In this document: positions 9,110 through 23,315 of the stretch, piece after piece | Position numbering within the stretch: position 1 is the first letter of the stretch | Layout of the letters: each line of letters starts with the position of its first letter | Origin: Ziziphus jujuba | Lineage: Eukaryota; Streptophyta; Magnoliopsida; Rosales; Rhamnaceae | Assembly: GCF_031755915.1 (NCBI RefSeq) | Contig: NC_083385.1 | Span: 9,941,001-10,005,000 of the forward strand | Reading direction: 5' to 3' | DNA: 64,000 nt | Program-made: the position numbers and the translations under genes | The notes under the pieces: generated by a model | Seen by the model: the letters and a program-made list of their open reading frames with translations, nothing else | The model's database searches: none | What the model was told of the DNA's origin: nothing

Positions 9110-11605
9110 GGCTTCTAGAAGTCGTTGATCGTTAATCTTGATCTGTGTTATAGAATCTGGACGGTGGTACGTAACGTACGGTGAGTGATCAGGATAAGCA
9201 TGAAGGATGTGGATAGGTCCCGCATCCGCATAGAATAATATTTCATCATGTCCATCTGGTTCTGATGGAAATTGTCAATATTTGTATACGCGCTTTGAAA
9301 TTGCTGCATGACTCTAAAGCTCTAATAGAGGATTTGTGCACATCTGTCCGATGCTCGATCTAGAGGAAACATTAATACGATCTAGAAATGTTAAATTCGT
9401 TGGTCGATAGCTGTAAATGGCGTTATCATAGTTCTTTTCCCACTGAAATAGCAAATTCTTAATAATGCACATTGCCATTCAGGGTTAAACAGCCAAAATT
9501 TGGTCCTTTTGATTTTTTCAAGCCTTCAAGCAACTACAAGAAAAACAACGGTTCAAAATTTCGGACAAAGACTTATAAAAAAAAAAAATAATAAATAATA
9601 GAAATTTATTTTAAAAAATAAAATTTTTGTTAAAATTTTAAAATTAATTTATTTATTTAATTAATTATATAAATTATTAAAATATTAAATTGATATTATT
9701 TTTTTTAATTAATTGATTTATAATAAATATTTATCATAAATAAGCAATTATTAATAAAAATATACATATATATATATATATATATATATGATAAAGTTAT
9801 TTACTAATTAAGATAAAATAATTATTATAATAAGTTATATTTCATTAATGTTATTTCAATATTATATAAAAATTTTACCGTGGTTGAAAATTGTTAATTT
9901 TTTATTTATTTTCATTTTCAAATGTAAAAAGTAATTATTAAAAATATATTTCTTTAATAATTTTTTATGTAATTATTACTATGCCAATTATAAAGATCTT
10001 GTATTAAATGTAATTTATGTATATTCTATTATTTTTTTATTTTTTATTTACTTTATATTATTAATTTAAATACCATCAATGCCAATTCTATAAAATATTA
10101 TATTTTTATATTATTATTTTTTATTTATATAGTCAACTATTAACTTGTAATTATCGAATTCTAATGAAAATATTGTATACAAAATGTACAGCAAAATATA
10201 TAAATATATTTTATCGATGAATAAAACATATCAAAGTTATTCAATTTAACATATTCTATTCTCTTTATATCACTAAATATTTGAAAGACAATTAAAAGGT
10301 AAAAAAAAAAATTATTACTGAAGTTAATTTATTATAAAAAAAAAATTATTAATGAAGTTAATTTATCATAAAAAAATTACTAAACATCAATAATATTTAT
10401 GAATTATTTTTAATTTTTTTTAAGCAATAGAGATTATAAAATTTTTAACTAAACTGTTAAGAATTTGATATAAATATTTTAACATAAATTACAGAAAAAT
10501 TCAGCAAAATTTCAAAATTTTCGATGAATATTATAAATATTCTACTTGGTGTATTTAGTAACTAAATTTTATTTCAATTCCTCAAAAAATTGAAATTTCA
10601 ATTTTTAAAATCTTGACAACCACGCATACCCATAAGCTATTAAAAAGCAAGGCTTTAGCTGTAATAAAAGTTGTAGTTAAAAGTCTACATTTATGGCTAA
10701 ATATTTTAAGCAAATAATTGTTGTTATTGTATTATGGTTAATAACTCCGTAATCAAAAGTTTTCATGCTGTGGTTAGGAAGGACTTTTAGCCATGGTTAA
10801 AACTAATTATTATGATATTCATAAGCTTAGTCGGTAGAGTTGTACAACTAAAAATAAATCTCCTTGAAAAATCCTCCTTTCCAATGTTGTACTTAAACAA
10901 AAACTAATTATTATGGTTAAAAACTATGTATTGTAGCCAAAAATAGTTTTAATACTAACAATTTTCGGTGGCTAATGGCTAGAACCATTATGCTATTCAC
11001 TTTCTCTTAGAGTCCAAATAGTGTCAATTGCCATGCACTAATTGGACGGCCCATTGGTATTCTGACATCAATTGGAATTGGACCTGACTATTTTAAATAT
11101 AATTCACTTAGTATTAAGTTTGACCTATATTCAAAGCAATCCAGGTTAGATTTCTATACCTTGTTTTTTTCTCTTTTTGGGGCAAAGGGTCATCTGTACC
11201 AAATCAAAATGGACTGCATGAATTGCTCAAGAATACCGAAGTTATTTTTAACTTAGATATGATTCGGTGTATATAGAAATATGGAAGTCAAACAATTCTT
11301 CGGCGGTGTCAAGAAGGTAGCTACTATTTACACACTTGCCCACCTGAACTTCATATCGGGCCGTAAATTGTTATAATAACCAACCAAAAGCCCATTAAAA
11401 TGTTCAGCCGAAGCGACTGGTTTCTCAGGCAACAATCGGAATTACTTTAAGCACCGCACCAAACGGTTCTCACGTGTCTCTTAAACCCTAATATTTGACA
11501 GAAAGCAACAGATACAAAGAAAGAAGCTAGTACATCCACTGCAACCAAACTCCATAGCCAAATTTGCTATCATAATCGTCTTCTTCATTTCGTTGCAGAG
11601 AGAAA
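9110..11605. other. AT-rich spacer between dehydrin and PWP1 genes
   Basis: The stretch 9570-10620 is extremely AT-rich with homopolymer runs and a TA microsatellite at about 9762-9789. A short tandem duplication (about 40 bp, twice) lies at 10303-10380. Remnants with CACTA-transposon character lie at about 9530-10990 and are listed separately. The PWP1 promoter and 5' UTR must lie in the last few hundred bases. I see no credible gene. Confidence 0.6.
9530..10990. mobile_element. Possible degenerate CACTA-like non-autonomous element
   Basis: At 9530 the bases CAACTACAAGAAAAAC resemble the conserved CACTACAAGAAAA terminus of plant CACTA elements. Near the other side, 10640-10960, there are several short motifs of the subterminal-repeat style (TTTTAGCCATGGTTAAAA near 10787, related TTAAAAGTCTAC and GGCTAAATATT words, and GTAGCCAAAAATAG near 10935). 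No clean second terminus or target duplication is visible and there is no coding capacity. Confidence 0.3.
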
Positions 11606-12344
11606 ATGATATCGGCAATCTCTTGGATACCAAAAGGTGCATCGAAGCCTGTTCCCGAGGAGGCCGAACCGCCTTCCAAAGAAGAAATCGATGAGCTAGT
11701 CAAGAGCGGCGCTTTAGAGAGAGAGTAAGAAGCGTCTTCCTGCTTACTTCGTGTTTTTCTGTGAGATTTTCTCGGATTATCTGACTCCCTTTTTGTCGCT
11801 CTTTTGCAATAGTGATGATGATGAAAGCGAGGACGAAGATGGAGATATGGAGGTCGATGCCACCAAGCAGAGTGGTGAAGCTGCTAAATCTTCCAAAGCC
11901 GCCATGTCGGACGCCAAATTTAATGATATAACCGACGGTTTAAGGGAGCTTGACATGGACAATTACGACGATGAGGATGAAGGTATCTTTCTATTTGCTT
12001 CGCGTTTTCGTTCTCTTTGATTATTTATTTATTTATTTAATTTGCTTTGAATTGGAAAGCATGAAGATTGGAGGGAAGGGAAATTGATCAATTTGGTTAG
12101 ATACATTGCCAAGATAACTTTTTTGTTAGTAGTTTATGCAGCTTGCAATAAGTGGCGTATAAGTATAGCTAACTATGGATGGTCTTGTGGCCAAATTTCA
12201 GGCATTGAGATATTTAGCACCGGGCTTGGGGACCTTTACTACCCATGTAATGATTTGGATCCATATATCAAGGAGAAAGATGTAAGTTTTCGAAGTTTTT
12301 ATGGATTTGCTTTTTCAATTCTTTGTCTTGTGAAGCTGGAAGAC

Positions 12345-12390
<46 letters not shown>

Positions 12391-15349
12391 AAATAAAAAA
12401 TAAATTTCTATTAAACATTTGTTAGGATGATGATTCTGAAGAGCTGGAGGACTTGACCATTAGTCCAACGGATGCAGTCATAGTGTGTGCTCGTAGTGGT
12501 GATGATGTCAGTCAGCTCGAGGCATGTAATAGCTAACTGTGAAATGCTTGGTTTCATCTCTCTCTTTCTCTTTAGGAGTGTGCGTGGCACTGGTGAATAA
12601 TTGCATTGTTGTGTACAAACAGGTTTGGGTATGTGAGGAATCTGATGATGGTGAATTAAACACCTATGTGCACCATGATGTCATCATCTCAGCTTTTCCC
12701 CTTTCCACTGCATGGCTTGATTGTCCGCTTAAAGGTGGAGAAAAAGGTGAGTGATTATTCATGTGCTTTGATCTTGAATCGTTTTCATTGTTGCAGATTT
12801 AAGTTTTACACACACACACAAAAAATAAAAAAAATAAAAAAATAAAGAAAAGGAAAAAGACGAGGAGTTTGCTTTTCACTTGCCGTGGTGCTTTATCAAA
12901 TTTCTTCTATATGTTGACAGGGAATTTTATTGCTGTTGGCTCAATGGAACCTTCCATCGAAATATGGGATCTTGACATTGTATGTTGGTTTTGGTTTTTA
13001 GAGTAGTTAGATTAAAGACTTATTAGTTTTATTTTTTGTTTTTTAGTAGATAAGACATTGACTAGGTTGGTCACATATATTGAATTGGTTATTAGACTAA
13101 TTTTTTTTTTTTTTCCAAGATTGATGAAGTGCAACCATGTCTCATATTAGGTGGCATTGTTGAGAAAAAGAAGAAAAAAGGGAAAAAGGTTTTTACTAGA
13201 CTCTGCCAAGTTTAATTTTTCTGTATAAACACACTTTCATGTTGGCCCAGTACAAATGTCAAAGCTTTAGTGCTTATACTTGAGAAACTTGTAATTTTTG
13301 GACACTTATTTTGCTTGGTCTTGTTGTATGTTAGACATCAATCAAATACAAAGAAGACAGCCACACTGATTCGGTACTTGGTCTTGCTTGGAATAAGGAG
13401 TACAGGTTTGTTAAGTCTTTCTGTTTCCTCTCATTGCTTCTGTGGGATGTTTATACTGGTTCCGCACTGGTTATCTTTTCTAATATGCAAAGAGAAAACA
13501 CAGGAATATTCTTGCTAGCGCTAGTGCTGACAGACAAGTAAAGATTTGGGATGTGGCTACCGCAAAATGTACTATTACCACCGAGCATCATACAGACAAG
13601 GCAAGAATTTTGAGTATTGACTTGATAAACAACTACTTTAATGAATTAAAGTTTTGAATCTTTCCAATGAATTTATTTATTTATTTTTTGTGTTGGATGG
13701 TTCCTTTTGTTCCTTGTAATATCGGGCTTTTAATATCAGTAATTACGAAATGAGCTATTCTTTTGTCTCTTAGATGGGTGACATGGGGTGTTGTAATGCA
13801 TTCATGTTCTGCAGACTATCTGACTTATAAGGAACAAAGTTTTAGAATGAGACAAACTACAGAAATTTTACCATTGTACCAAATTTATTTTGGAGATTGT
13901 AGGGCATTAGTGCCAAATTTTATCTTTTCTCTGTAACTAAGCTGGCTGGTGTTATCAGCTTTTGCTTCATCTGTTTTTCCAAAAAAATTAACCTTCTTCC
14001 TACTAATGCTCACAGGTTCAAGCAGTCGCATGGAACCATCATGCTCCCCAAGTTCTTCTTAGTGGATCTTTTGATCATTCAGTAGTTATGGTAATAAAGC
14101 ATAAAGCTCATCTTCTGAGTCATTTTCATTACATTCTATGTATAATACATTTCTATGGACCTTCGTTTCATAACAAAGGACTTGTTTAAAGAACTTATTT
14201 GTGTCAGTTCTTTTTTTCTTTTTTTATTATTATTATTTTTTTTACATTGAAGAGATTACAATTTTTTACATTGCAATGGTGTTATGCATCCCAGAAAGAT
14301 GGGAGGATACCATCACATTCTGGTTATAGATGGAAGGTCACAGCTGATGTAGAGAGCTTGGGATGGGATCCACACACGGAGCACTCATTTGTGGTGCGTA
14401 CTCAGACCCTTTCCTGGGTCCTTTTTTTGATTTAATTAATTGTTTTTCAAGATTGAGGTGTCCTACGTTGTATAGACGAGCGTAAACAAATTTATAGATA
14501 TGGTCACTTTCTGGATACAGAGGCAATAAGAATGAATGATAATCATTTATGTGCTTGTCGATAGGTGAGTCTTGAAGATGGGACATTGAAGGGATTTGAT
14601 ATTCGGACCGCTACATCTGATCCCGCTGCTGAGTCTAGACCAAGTTTTACACTGCATGCACACGATAAATCAGTTTGCACAATATCCTATAATCCTTCAG
14701 CTCCTAATGTATGCAGTTATTTTTCTTTTCAATTTTCTAAGAGTTTTTAGATAGTTACTTCCTAATGTAATTTCATTTTGTGGTTTTGCACAGTTACTTG
14801 CGACTGGATCAACAGACAAAATGGTATATGAAGTTGCCCTGATGCCCTGTATACGCTTCTGTATTTACCACAGAGATCAATGATTTTAATCCTTCTAATA
14901 ATTTTGTTATCTCATGTAGGTAAAGCTTTGGGATTTATCAAATAACCAGCCATCGTGTGTTGCGTCCAGGAATCCCAAATTGGTAAGTTACAATTATGCA
15001 ATTTGATGGGATATAGAAGCATTCTCTAGATACATTGTGTTTTTAATTTTTATTAGTATGGATAAAATTGACGCTTTGTTCTGAATTATAGGGAGCTGTC
15101 TTTTCGGTTTCCTTCTCAGAGGACAGTCCCTATTTACTGGCTATAGGAGGCTCCAAGGGCTTGTTGGAAGTGAGCCTTTTTTTTTTTTTTTCCAACTTGT
15201 TTTATGGTTGAATGTAATTTTTCCAATTATATTCGGAAGATAATGACATCATGGAAAATTTGCAGGTATGGGACACATCATCTGATGCTGGGATCTCTAG
15301 AAGATTTTGGAATTTCAACAAGCCGAGGAGACCTCAACCTGGATCCTGA
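11606..15349 (+). CDS. PWP1: PWP1 homologue, WD40 protein, 16 exons
   Basis: Exons are 11606-11724, 11813-11982, 12202-12281, 12426-12521, 12623-12746, 12921-12979, 13120-13188, 13335-13405, 13504-13600, 14016-14090, 14295-14393, 14565-14708, 14794-14823, 14920-14982, 15092-15169 and 15266-15349; they sum to 485 codons plus stop. The N-terminus MISAISWIPKGASKPVPEEA is typical of periodic tryptophan protein 1. An acidic stretch (DDDDESEDEDGDME) follows, then WD repeats (VGSMEPSIEIWDLD, ILASASADRQVKIWD, VLLSGSFDHSVVM, LLATGSTDKMVKLWD, LLEVWD) and a Lys-rich insert EKKKKKGKK before the central repeats. PWP1 is a nucleolar WD40 factor for rRNA synthesis and ribosome biogenesis in yeast and animals; plant homologues are conserved. 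Two introns (after exons 4 and 9) start with GC, not GT. Intron 3 contains a long TA run. Confidence 0.93.
12349..12387. repeat. (TA)n microsatellite in PWP1 intron 3
   Basis: A perfect TA run of about 19 units lies between exons 3 and 4 of the PWP1 gene. It is likely to be length-polymorphic. Confidence 0.95.
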
Positions 15350-15862
15350 TTTGATAGAAAGATGAACAGAATGTACTTTTGAGTGACAGTTAGCTTGCGT
15401 GCTTTTTAGGAAACAAGTTGCAATTCCTTTTAAGTTACGAGTCTCAAAATTTTGGTATTTTCAAATTATAACAAATTGTGCGTCCGATCGAGAAAAAAAA
15501 AAAAAAAAATTGTAACAAATTGCAATGGCTTTGAGTAAATGTTATTCCTCATCTTCAGTCTCCAAGAGGAGCAATATATAGGAAGAATTTCTCATTATAT
15601 GTGTACTAATATAGCAAAAATCTCCCATCATATTAGTTTTCTCATTCGGGTCTCTTCGAACTATTCTAACAATCGACTTCTCCAAGTGTACAGATTCGTT
15701 GAAAAAGATGATTAATTAAAATATTTTAACTTTATGAAATAAAATTATATAGCTGCCTTAAGCGAAATTTCCATTCTCAGAGAGGTGGTCACGAATTTCG
15801 TGGTTAATTCTTTAATCTTCACATGAGATTGCCTATTTTCCATATGTTTCTCGGATAGCTAT
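15350..15862. other. Convergent 3' spacer
   Basis: This spacer separates the stop codons of PWP1 (+) and the UBE3D-like gene (-). It is AT-rich, has an A17 run near 15494, and holds the two 3' UTRs. No gene is visible. Confidence 0.6.
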
Positions 15863-18800
15863 TTACAAAGAGAACCCTGTTTTCTGCATGGATGACAGCC
15901 ACAAACCCTCAAAGGAAGAATATGAAGGTGGAAGCATATCTTTTGCTGACACCAGCGATTCAACCAATTCAGCAATTTGATGTCTCAGCATGAAAACTTC
16001 ATCTGCCAAATCCTTTTTTACCCAATCTTCTATTGTCCTGCATAAGTTTCTGTTGTCAGCCACTGCAGCACTAGAGAAGGAAACGAGGGTGATGAAAACA
16101 CAAATGATTACTTAAATTGAACCGGCCACAATATAGTCGGTTCTTATTATAGCAAAATCATCACATACTGAGTCTCTTAAAAATACCTTTAGAATTAGAT
16201 CCTTGGCCTAATTATTGCTTGTTCTGAAAATTGTTAATTTTCAATGGTGAATCATACTTTCTTATTGAATCGAGAAGATATGGCTACTTATATTACACAG
16301 TGAAAAAAGAAGACCCAGAACAGGCTGAAATGTTAAACCAACCTTATTTGAGATTTTGTAATGTTGCAGCATTCTGAAAAGAGCACCTTAATGATAGGTT
16401 GTAGATCTATCTTAGACGGTGGTTCTGAAATACCCTCTGTACCCAAACAGTAACCAGTACAGGACCAACAATTTGTGTTTACGAGAACAATTTGCAGCAT
16501 TAAAGATTTGGTTTTCAGATCTCTAACCACAGTCCGAAATGATAATTCATCTTTTGCATTATCAAGTAGCTGATCCGAGAACATTCTACCCAAGGTATAA
16601 TTCCTGTTCATAAAATAAAATTAATCCAAATATTAAAACGATGTCAACCAATCAGTACTCAAACAAACTTCAGTAAACAGGGATAACAAGATCCGAAATC
16701 GGGAGGGGGTAGAGTGAGAGAGAGAGAGTGCATGTGTGTGTGCTGCTTCACAAAACAACCGTAAAAATAAAAGTATTTACACAATCAAATTAAGAATACA
16801 AGTATAATAAAGGACTATCATTACCAACCTGAATAGGTCTCTTGATCCACCAACTGGTAAGCTAGTGGAAATGTAGCATTTAAACAATCGAACTCCACCA
16901 TCTACAGGTGCACGATCATTACTACATGGGTATGCTCCAAGAAGAGATGAACATTGAGGGCATACAAACTCAATCCACTCGACGTCCATTGAAAGATTGG
17001 AGGATCTAACCATGAAAACGTTTCCAAGGAAGCCATTAAGGAAAGATTTTTTATTATCCAGAATCTCCATATTTTTAGAAGGTTTCTGGCTCTCTATGAG
17101 AGCTTCAGAAGTGTGATGCATGCAACATCCCTGTGCCAATGTCAAATTTACAGGGAAATCTGATTCGGATGATGGATGAGATAAATGGTCCCCATTATTT
17201 TCTTTACCTTCACAGTTTGCAGCAAATTCTTCATGCTTAAATTGTGTGAACCTTGATTTCTCATTCCGTGAATGATTACTTCCTGAGTTCAGTGTAGATC
17301 CACCAAACTCATGGTCATCAATGGAATCTCCTTCATCTTCATAACTCTGGCATCCTCCCAAGTCAGGGAAATTACAACCAACAATATCATCCTTGCAAAG
17401 AGCAATGGTTGTAGAGTTCAAGAGACATACACCCTTTGCACATGTGTAGGAATTTACATACCTAGTAACCAGCTTCTCACTTATGCCTCCAAATGAACAG
17501 CAGCAAGCACCAAACCAATTGTCAGCCACCTCTCTCCAGTTGACTGAAGGCATTTCCACAAAATTTCTACAGATGTGAATGAAATTTGCAAATGAAGACA
17601 CACATGTAAAAACGAAAATTCATAGTTGAATGCAAGTTAAAAACTCCAAGTGACACATGTAAAAAGCAACTAAGCCAATGCTCTTATAATGGTAATGGGT
17701 GGCAATTTCATATATTCATATGGGAAGTGAAATTGCAATAATTGTGGTGAACTGGTGATACAAGACATCAACAAGAAATTGGTTGTTCAGGCAATGGACT
17801 GCCAGTGCGGAATTTTTTTATGCTGGTGCACAGCAAAGCAATTTCCACTGTGGTTATCTTACCAAAGGAATCCAAAATTATTTTTTTTTGCTTGCTAAGA
17901 TACCAACTTCAGTTGCTGCGGCTACTTATATTGTTCTTATGATACTCCCAATACTGAAGCAGTCCCTTTCCGAATGGCCAGCTATTGACCTTCTCATTTA
18001 CTAGCCATATTATTAACTAAACTCCTAATTATAAAGTAATTAAACTAACACATTCTCAAAAACACATAAAACCTTCACCAAATATATATAGAGATATAGA
18101 TATAGATATTTCAGATACCCACGTTATTTTTGTATAACGCATTTATTTAAAAGAGTGACAAAGACCGAACCTGAGAGGACTTCTGGTCAATTTAACGGAG
18201 CAACTTCTGCAGTAAAAGTCGACTCCTCCACAAGACGAAAGACTCTTTATATCTGAACCAACCAACCAACAAACCAACCAGCAAACCATAAGATAAAAGA
18301 ATACACTTTATTATACATAGTATGTGAAAATAAAAAACTAAAAGAAAATTATTAAAAAAAAAAAACCAAAAAAAAAAAAAAAAAGGTTGTTCTTCCACAG
18401 ACCACTAAAGATTGATAAACACAGAATATGGTAAAAGTTTTAGACACTTTCCACACATTAACTCGCCAATTTAAACATCTAAAACTGTAATAAAAAAGCT
18501 CGCAGCTATGTTTTTCCAAAAATAAATAAATAAATAAAATCGTTATTTTTCTTACGGTTGAAAAGATTATAAATAGCTAGAAGAATCAGAAGGAACCATT
18601 AAAAGTTTGGCTTTCGTTTTCTTTCTTACTAAATTTATCAGCAATCAAACAAAGAACTAAACAAAACAGAATGAGCAATAAGTTCAATCCAACCTGAATC
18701 CATAGACATCCGCTTCGACGAAGCATCGGAGGACGCATTTTCTACGTCGTCAGTCAAATTCAGAATGGAATCGAAGCTTGAAATAATAGGATGATCAACA

Positions 18801-19102
18801 GGAAGAAGCAGGACGAGCTTGACCTCAATGTGATCATCCAACGCTTTGAAACTCACAGGGGATTCGGAATCGACCAAAACCCTCGGTATTGGAACCCTAA
18901 GCGAGATATGTGTTTCTTGGCACCAGCTGACCAGAACCGAGGACTGCGAGAGACTTACACGGACCTTGAGGTTCTGACACTGAGTCGAGGGGTTAGTGTG
19001 CGAATCGAAAAGGAACAATCGGAGGGTTGGGATGTGAGATTGGGCTTCCCAAGTGAACCGCCATTTTCTAGGGTTTTCACCAGTGCGAAGCTCCAGGGAC
19101 AT
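15863..19102 (-). CDS. UBE3D-like / E2C-binding HECT-like protein, 5 exons
   Basis: Exons in coding order are 19102-18694, 18252-18171, 17566-16829, 16603-16343 and 16070-15863, giving 565 codons plus stop with consistent phases. The N-terminus (KWRFTWEAQSHIPTLRLFLF) and a following beta-rich region, then a short Cys-rich exon (SSCGGVDFYCRSCSVKLTR), VNWREVADNWFGACCCSFGG and EFVCPQCSSLLGAYPC match what I know of the HECT_2 family (ubiquitin-conjugating enzyme E2C-binding protein, UBE3D/E3D). That family binds E2 enzymes and is proposed to act as an E3 ligase. The plant protein is longer than the human one because of a Ser/Asn-rich insert in exon 3. For exon 5 I used acceptor CTCTAG; the nearby CTGCAG would give an early stop. 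Family call fairly sure, function inferred. Confidence 0.78.
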
Positions 19103-19756
19103 CCTTCTTCGTCTGCTTAGTTCGCTGCACCTTGCTCTTTCTATTACCCGCTTGATTCCAACGGTTACTTTTGCTTGCTAAATGGGCTATTTATTGAAAG
19201 CCCAAAAATTGTCCATTGGGTCGACAACTTTTTCATCTGTCCCTTAGCCCATCAGATTATGGCCAAACAATGGCAGGTCCATGCAATATCCATTTCACAG
19301 TCCAAAACTTTGTTTTCAAATACTAGATTTTCATACATGTCTGAATTACAGTAATAAATATTATTATTTATAATAACAACAAATTTTTTTTTTCTTAATT
19401 TGGAAGTATTAATGACTGAATATTTTTTGATATTGTGATTGTATTATTGAAAGTTTTGATAAATCATGTGAAAATATAAAGACAAATCTCAAACAAATAA
19501 AAAGCACATAAAATGTTAATAGAATTTTTTATTTTCTTTTTTTGTTTATATGCCGTAGCCTACAAAGTCTATAGAAATCTGAAAAGCGCTAAACGGGGAG
19601 AGTGGTTGTCTTTGCTATCACTTTGTTTGATTTGAGAATGAAAACCAATCATCAAAAAGGTCATGTCCAATATATGCATTATTGCCTTACAGAATAATGT
19701 TTGCACGCAATCAAAACTACAAGTAAGACAGATTGGTCGAGATGATATAATTGACA

Positions 19757-19787
<31 letters not shown>

Positions 19788-22700
19788 TTTCCATAAATAT
19801 GTCATCAAAATATAATGTATATTTTTGACAACAACGATATGTATATATATATATATATATATGTTACCAATTAATTAAATTGAAGTATCAAAGACATGTA
19901 TATAATAGAATACATAGTGCTCATTTTTTTAAAATATATATAAGTTTGACATGTAGGCTAAAACTTATTGTTGTTAACCTCGAGGATTATAAAAATAGAT
20001 CAAACTGTCAAGTTGGAAAAACAAAATATATATATATATATATATATATAAACATGAAAACAAAATATCTTATTAAATTTGACAGACACCATAAAAATTG
20101 TGGTAATCAGCCGCCACTCACCTAATAAAAAAATGTGAATATTCAATATCACCGACGAAGGGGCTAATTAATTAGCTTTTATTTAGTTCTTGTTATTTAA
20201 TAGTTATTTCATTTATGATCATGTTCCTTTTGTCATGTTTGGTTGGCCACATGCTTTTCCTTATTCATCTCTCTCACTTCCAAGTTCCAACCATTCCGTT
20301 CCAAGATAAATCTCGACATCATCCTCCCACTTTCTCAAATAAAATCTTATGGTTAATTTGTTTTTCAAATTTTTAATAAAAGAAAGTTTATTATAAAAAA
20401 CTAATAAAATTATATCCATTTTGCGAATTTAATATTTGCGATGAGTTAAAAGTTTACGACCCCTAAAGGAAACCATGAAGAACAAGTTAATCAGTTCAAA
20501 GTCTACAAAGTTATACTTATTATACATGATCGTTTTGGCATATAAATTAATAATAAATCTGTGGAAACAACTTGAAAGTTTAATCGTTCTGAAAATGATA
20601 TGGTAGTAACTGGTTGGTGGTTCAGCTATCTTAATTACAAAATAGTAGCTTTTATTATATGTTGTTTAATCTGTATTAAAAAAAAAAAAAAAAATCTGAA
20701 TGATGCAAAACTTGTTTTGAATAAATCATTTGCCTTTCACGAAATTCAATGTGAAAACCACAAATTAATTAGTGATTTTTAAGATCAATAAGTTGGCAGC
20801 TTTTAATTTAGAAAATCTGAATATAAATTAAATTTAATTAACTATATTAAACTAAAGTGGCAAAACGGATGTTTAGTGGAGAAAACTATTAATTAACAAC
20901 TTGCACTAGACACGTTATTACCAATAAACTTGTACTAGACATGTTGGGTAGCATTAAATTGATAATATAATAATAATGGAAATATAGAATAGTATAGTGA
21001 GACTTCCAATGACCCTTTTTTGATGCTTTTATGCATCACGAAGCACAGAATCTTGCCATCTTTTTTATTTTTAATGTCTCTCTAGGTGTACTTTGTTGTC
21101 AACCCATTGATAATAAAATTACATACACATGTTATTAATTACAAAACTAAGTTCTACTTTTACTTTTTTTTATATATATATATATATATATGTATGTATT
21201 GGCCAAGTATATATGGACTGTATTGGTCAAATATAAATTTTAGATGCAAGTCCTGGACATCTGCTGTAAGGTATTCGAAGTCGGCGATTGTTTTTTGTCT
21301 TTTTTGGTCGTCATATGCGTGGCCACTGTACTGGCCTGTAGAAAAGCATAAGGTATCGTTCAACCAAAATAAAAAAATAAAAAATAAAAAGGAAAAGGAA
21401 AAGTTTTAAAAAAGAAAATAAAAAGGGGGAAAAAAGCATAAGGTATCCATTTTTGACTAAATTTGTCAGTATTTTGGGTTGAAATAATCATAAATTCTTT
21501 TGGTTCAACTCTTAGTGTTGTAGAAGCCGTTGATCTAGTGGAATGGTAAAGCTTTTAAAAAACCTCTTTCAATTTTTATTTGAAATAAAGGGTGGCAATT
21601 TGGATTTAATATCAGAAATCCAACTTGAAAACTACTTTCTAATTAATTTATTAGTGTCAACAGGATTAATACCATTGTAAATAATAATTGAAAAATAAAT
21701 TAATTATTAATCCAAAATGATAAATAAATGATTAATCCAAAATAAATAAGTTCAATTAATGCATACAAATTAAATATAAAGACAAATAGATATATATTTA
21801 AAAATTGATAAATTAATTAAAATTTAATATATATAGTATAAAAAGAATAAAATATTATAAATCATCAAGTTAATATATTTAACATAAATATTAAATAAAT
21901 TTAGGTTAGGGTTAAGAAACCTCAGCGCCATTAATAATAGTAAATAATGAGTTAACACAAAACACAACCCATTAACACAAATTGTCATCTTTATAAGTGA
22001 TATATAACAAACTTATCATTAGGTTTGAAATTTCTACCTTAATTCTATGAACATCAATATTATTTTTCATTTAAATATATTTATATCATAGGAAATAATT
22101 TTTTTTACTTTTCGAATATTAGTAATTGGGAATCATTTTTAAAAAGATAGTTGGGAATAATCTTCCTCTTTTTTACCATAATTAATTATCCATCTCCAAA
22201 TTAAAAGAATATGGTCTAATTTATCAAAGGGGTTTTTATTTTGTATAGAATATGATTAAATATTGAGCATTTCTAATGGTGCACTTTATTGTAAAGAGCA
22301 TAAGTTTCAAAATAAAAATATTTTAAAGAATTTTAAAAAATAAAAAGTGAGATTTTTTTATCTAATTCCAATAACATTTTGTTTTGCATTTTTCATAAAC
22401 AATTATGATTTACCTTTTTCATTTTTTTCCCCTTCTCCATAGTAAAATAGTATTTGAAAAAATAAAATATAAATTATAGTTAGTAAAATTTAATTATAAA
22501 TATATATATATAATTTTATATTAATAAATGAACTTATTAAAAATAAGAGTGGGTTTAATTATTTATAATTAGAGAATCAAACTTCACTTTTTATTTTTAA
22601 AATGTAGAAGAAAAGTCTTAAAAAGCTTGTGAATGCTCTTGGGTGTTAGCCATATACTTTGTTTCCCTTTTTTTTTTTTTTTTTTTTTTTTTCCTGGTCG

Positions 22701-23315
22701 GTTATTTATCACGATTAATTAATACTTATCATGTATAAAGCAACCTTTTCCTCGCCTTAACATAGCACCACCACTAATAGGAAGCAATTTCACACAAGTA
22801 ATTAAGAACACAAATGTGAATATCAATACTTTCGAAGTCCACTCAATTTGTACGACTACAGCCATGGAAGCCATATAAACAAACAACCTAAAAATCTCAA
22901 TAATGGTTAATACTTTATATAATTAAACTCATTTGTCCATATCATATTCTATATATATCATGTTACTCTTTCTATATATTATATGCATAGTGACCGCCCA
23001 CCGGATTCGAAAAATATATGAAAAAACAAAAAAAAAAAAAAGAAAGAAAAAGACTAAACAATTTTCAAAATAAAAGAAATTTATTTTATGACTTAGAACA
23101 AACCAGAGACAGGCCCTCTTACATCAGCATAGTTTAATTTTTCAATGATTGAACCCCATAATATTGGTTTTTTTTGTTTTTGGGTATTTCATTCATCTAA
23201 AGTCCCAGAAAACATTGCAAATAATTGACTTTTTTTTTTCTTTGCTTTTGTTACGTGTTTCAACAATCCCTCATATTGTAATTCATAATTAACAACCAAT
23301 AATTCCGAAACAAGA
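19103..23315. other. Long AT-rich intergenic region
   Basis: The first few hundred bases should hold the UBE3D-like promoter. The rest is AT-rich with TA microsatellites at about 19758-19782, 19842-19861, 20027-20050 and 21171-21190, an A16 run near 20678 and a T26 run near 22667. A MITE-like unit at 22266-22642 is listed separately. The last part (about 23000-23315) is the 3' flank of the bZIP gene. Small reading frames here lack any protein signature. Confidence 0.6.
22266..22642. mobile_element. Possible MITE with GAGCAT-type inverted ends
   Basis: The left end reads GAGCATTTCTAATGGTGCAC and the right end, read in reverse complement, begins GAGCATTCACAAGC. The inner parts also pair loosely (AAAAAGTGAGATTTTT near 22344 against AAAAAGTGAAGTTTGATT in reverse complement near 22580). 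GAGCAT...CA(C)AA ends are common in hAT-type plant MITEs. No clear 8-bp target duplication is visible. Confidence 0.42.

Noticed and set aside
16054..16070. Alternative acceptor CTGCAG for the last UBE3D-like exon
   Set aside because: It gives a stop after two codons; the upstream CTCTAG acceptor keeps 69 in-frame codons.
22980..23020. ACCGGATTCGAAAAAT as a tRNA T-arm
   Set aside because: No matching acceptor stem, D-arm or anticodon arm nearby.
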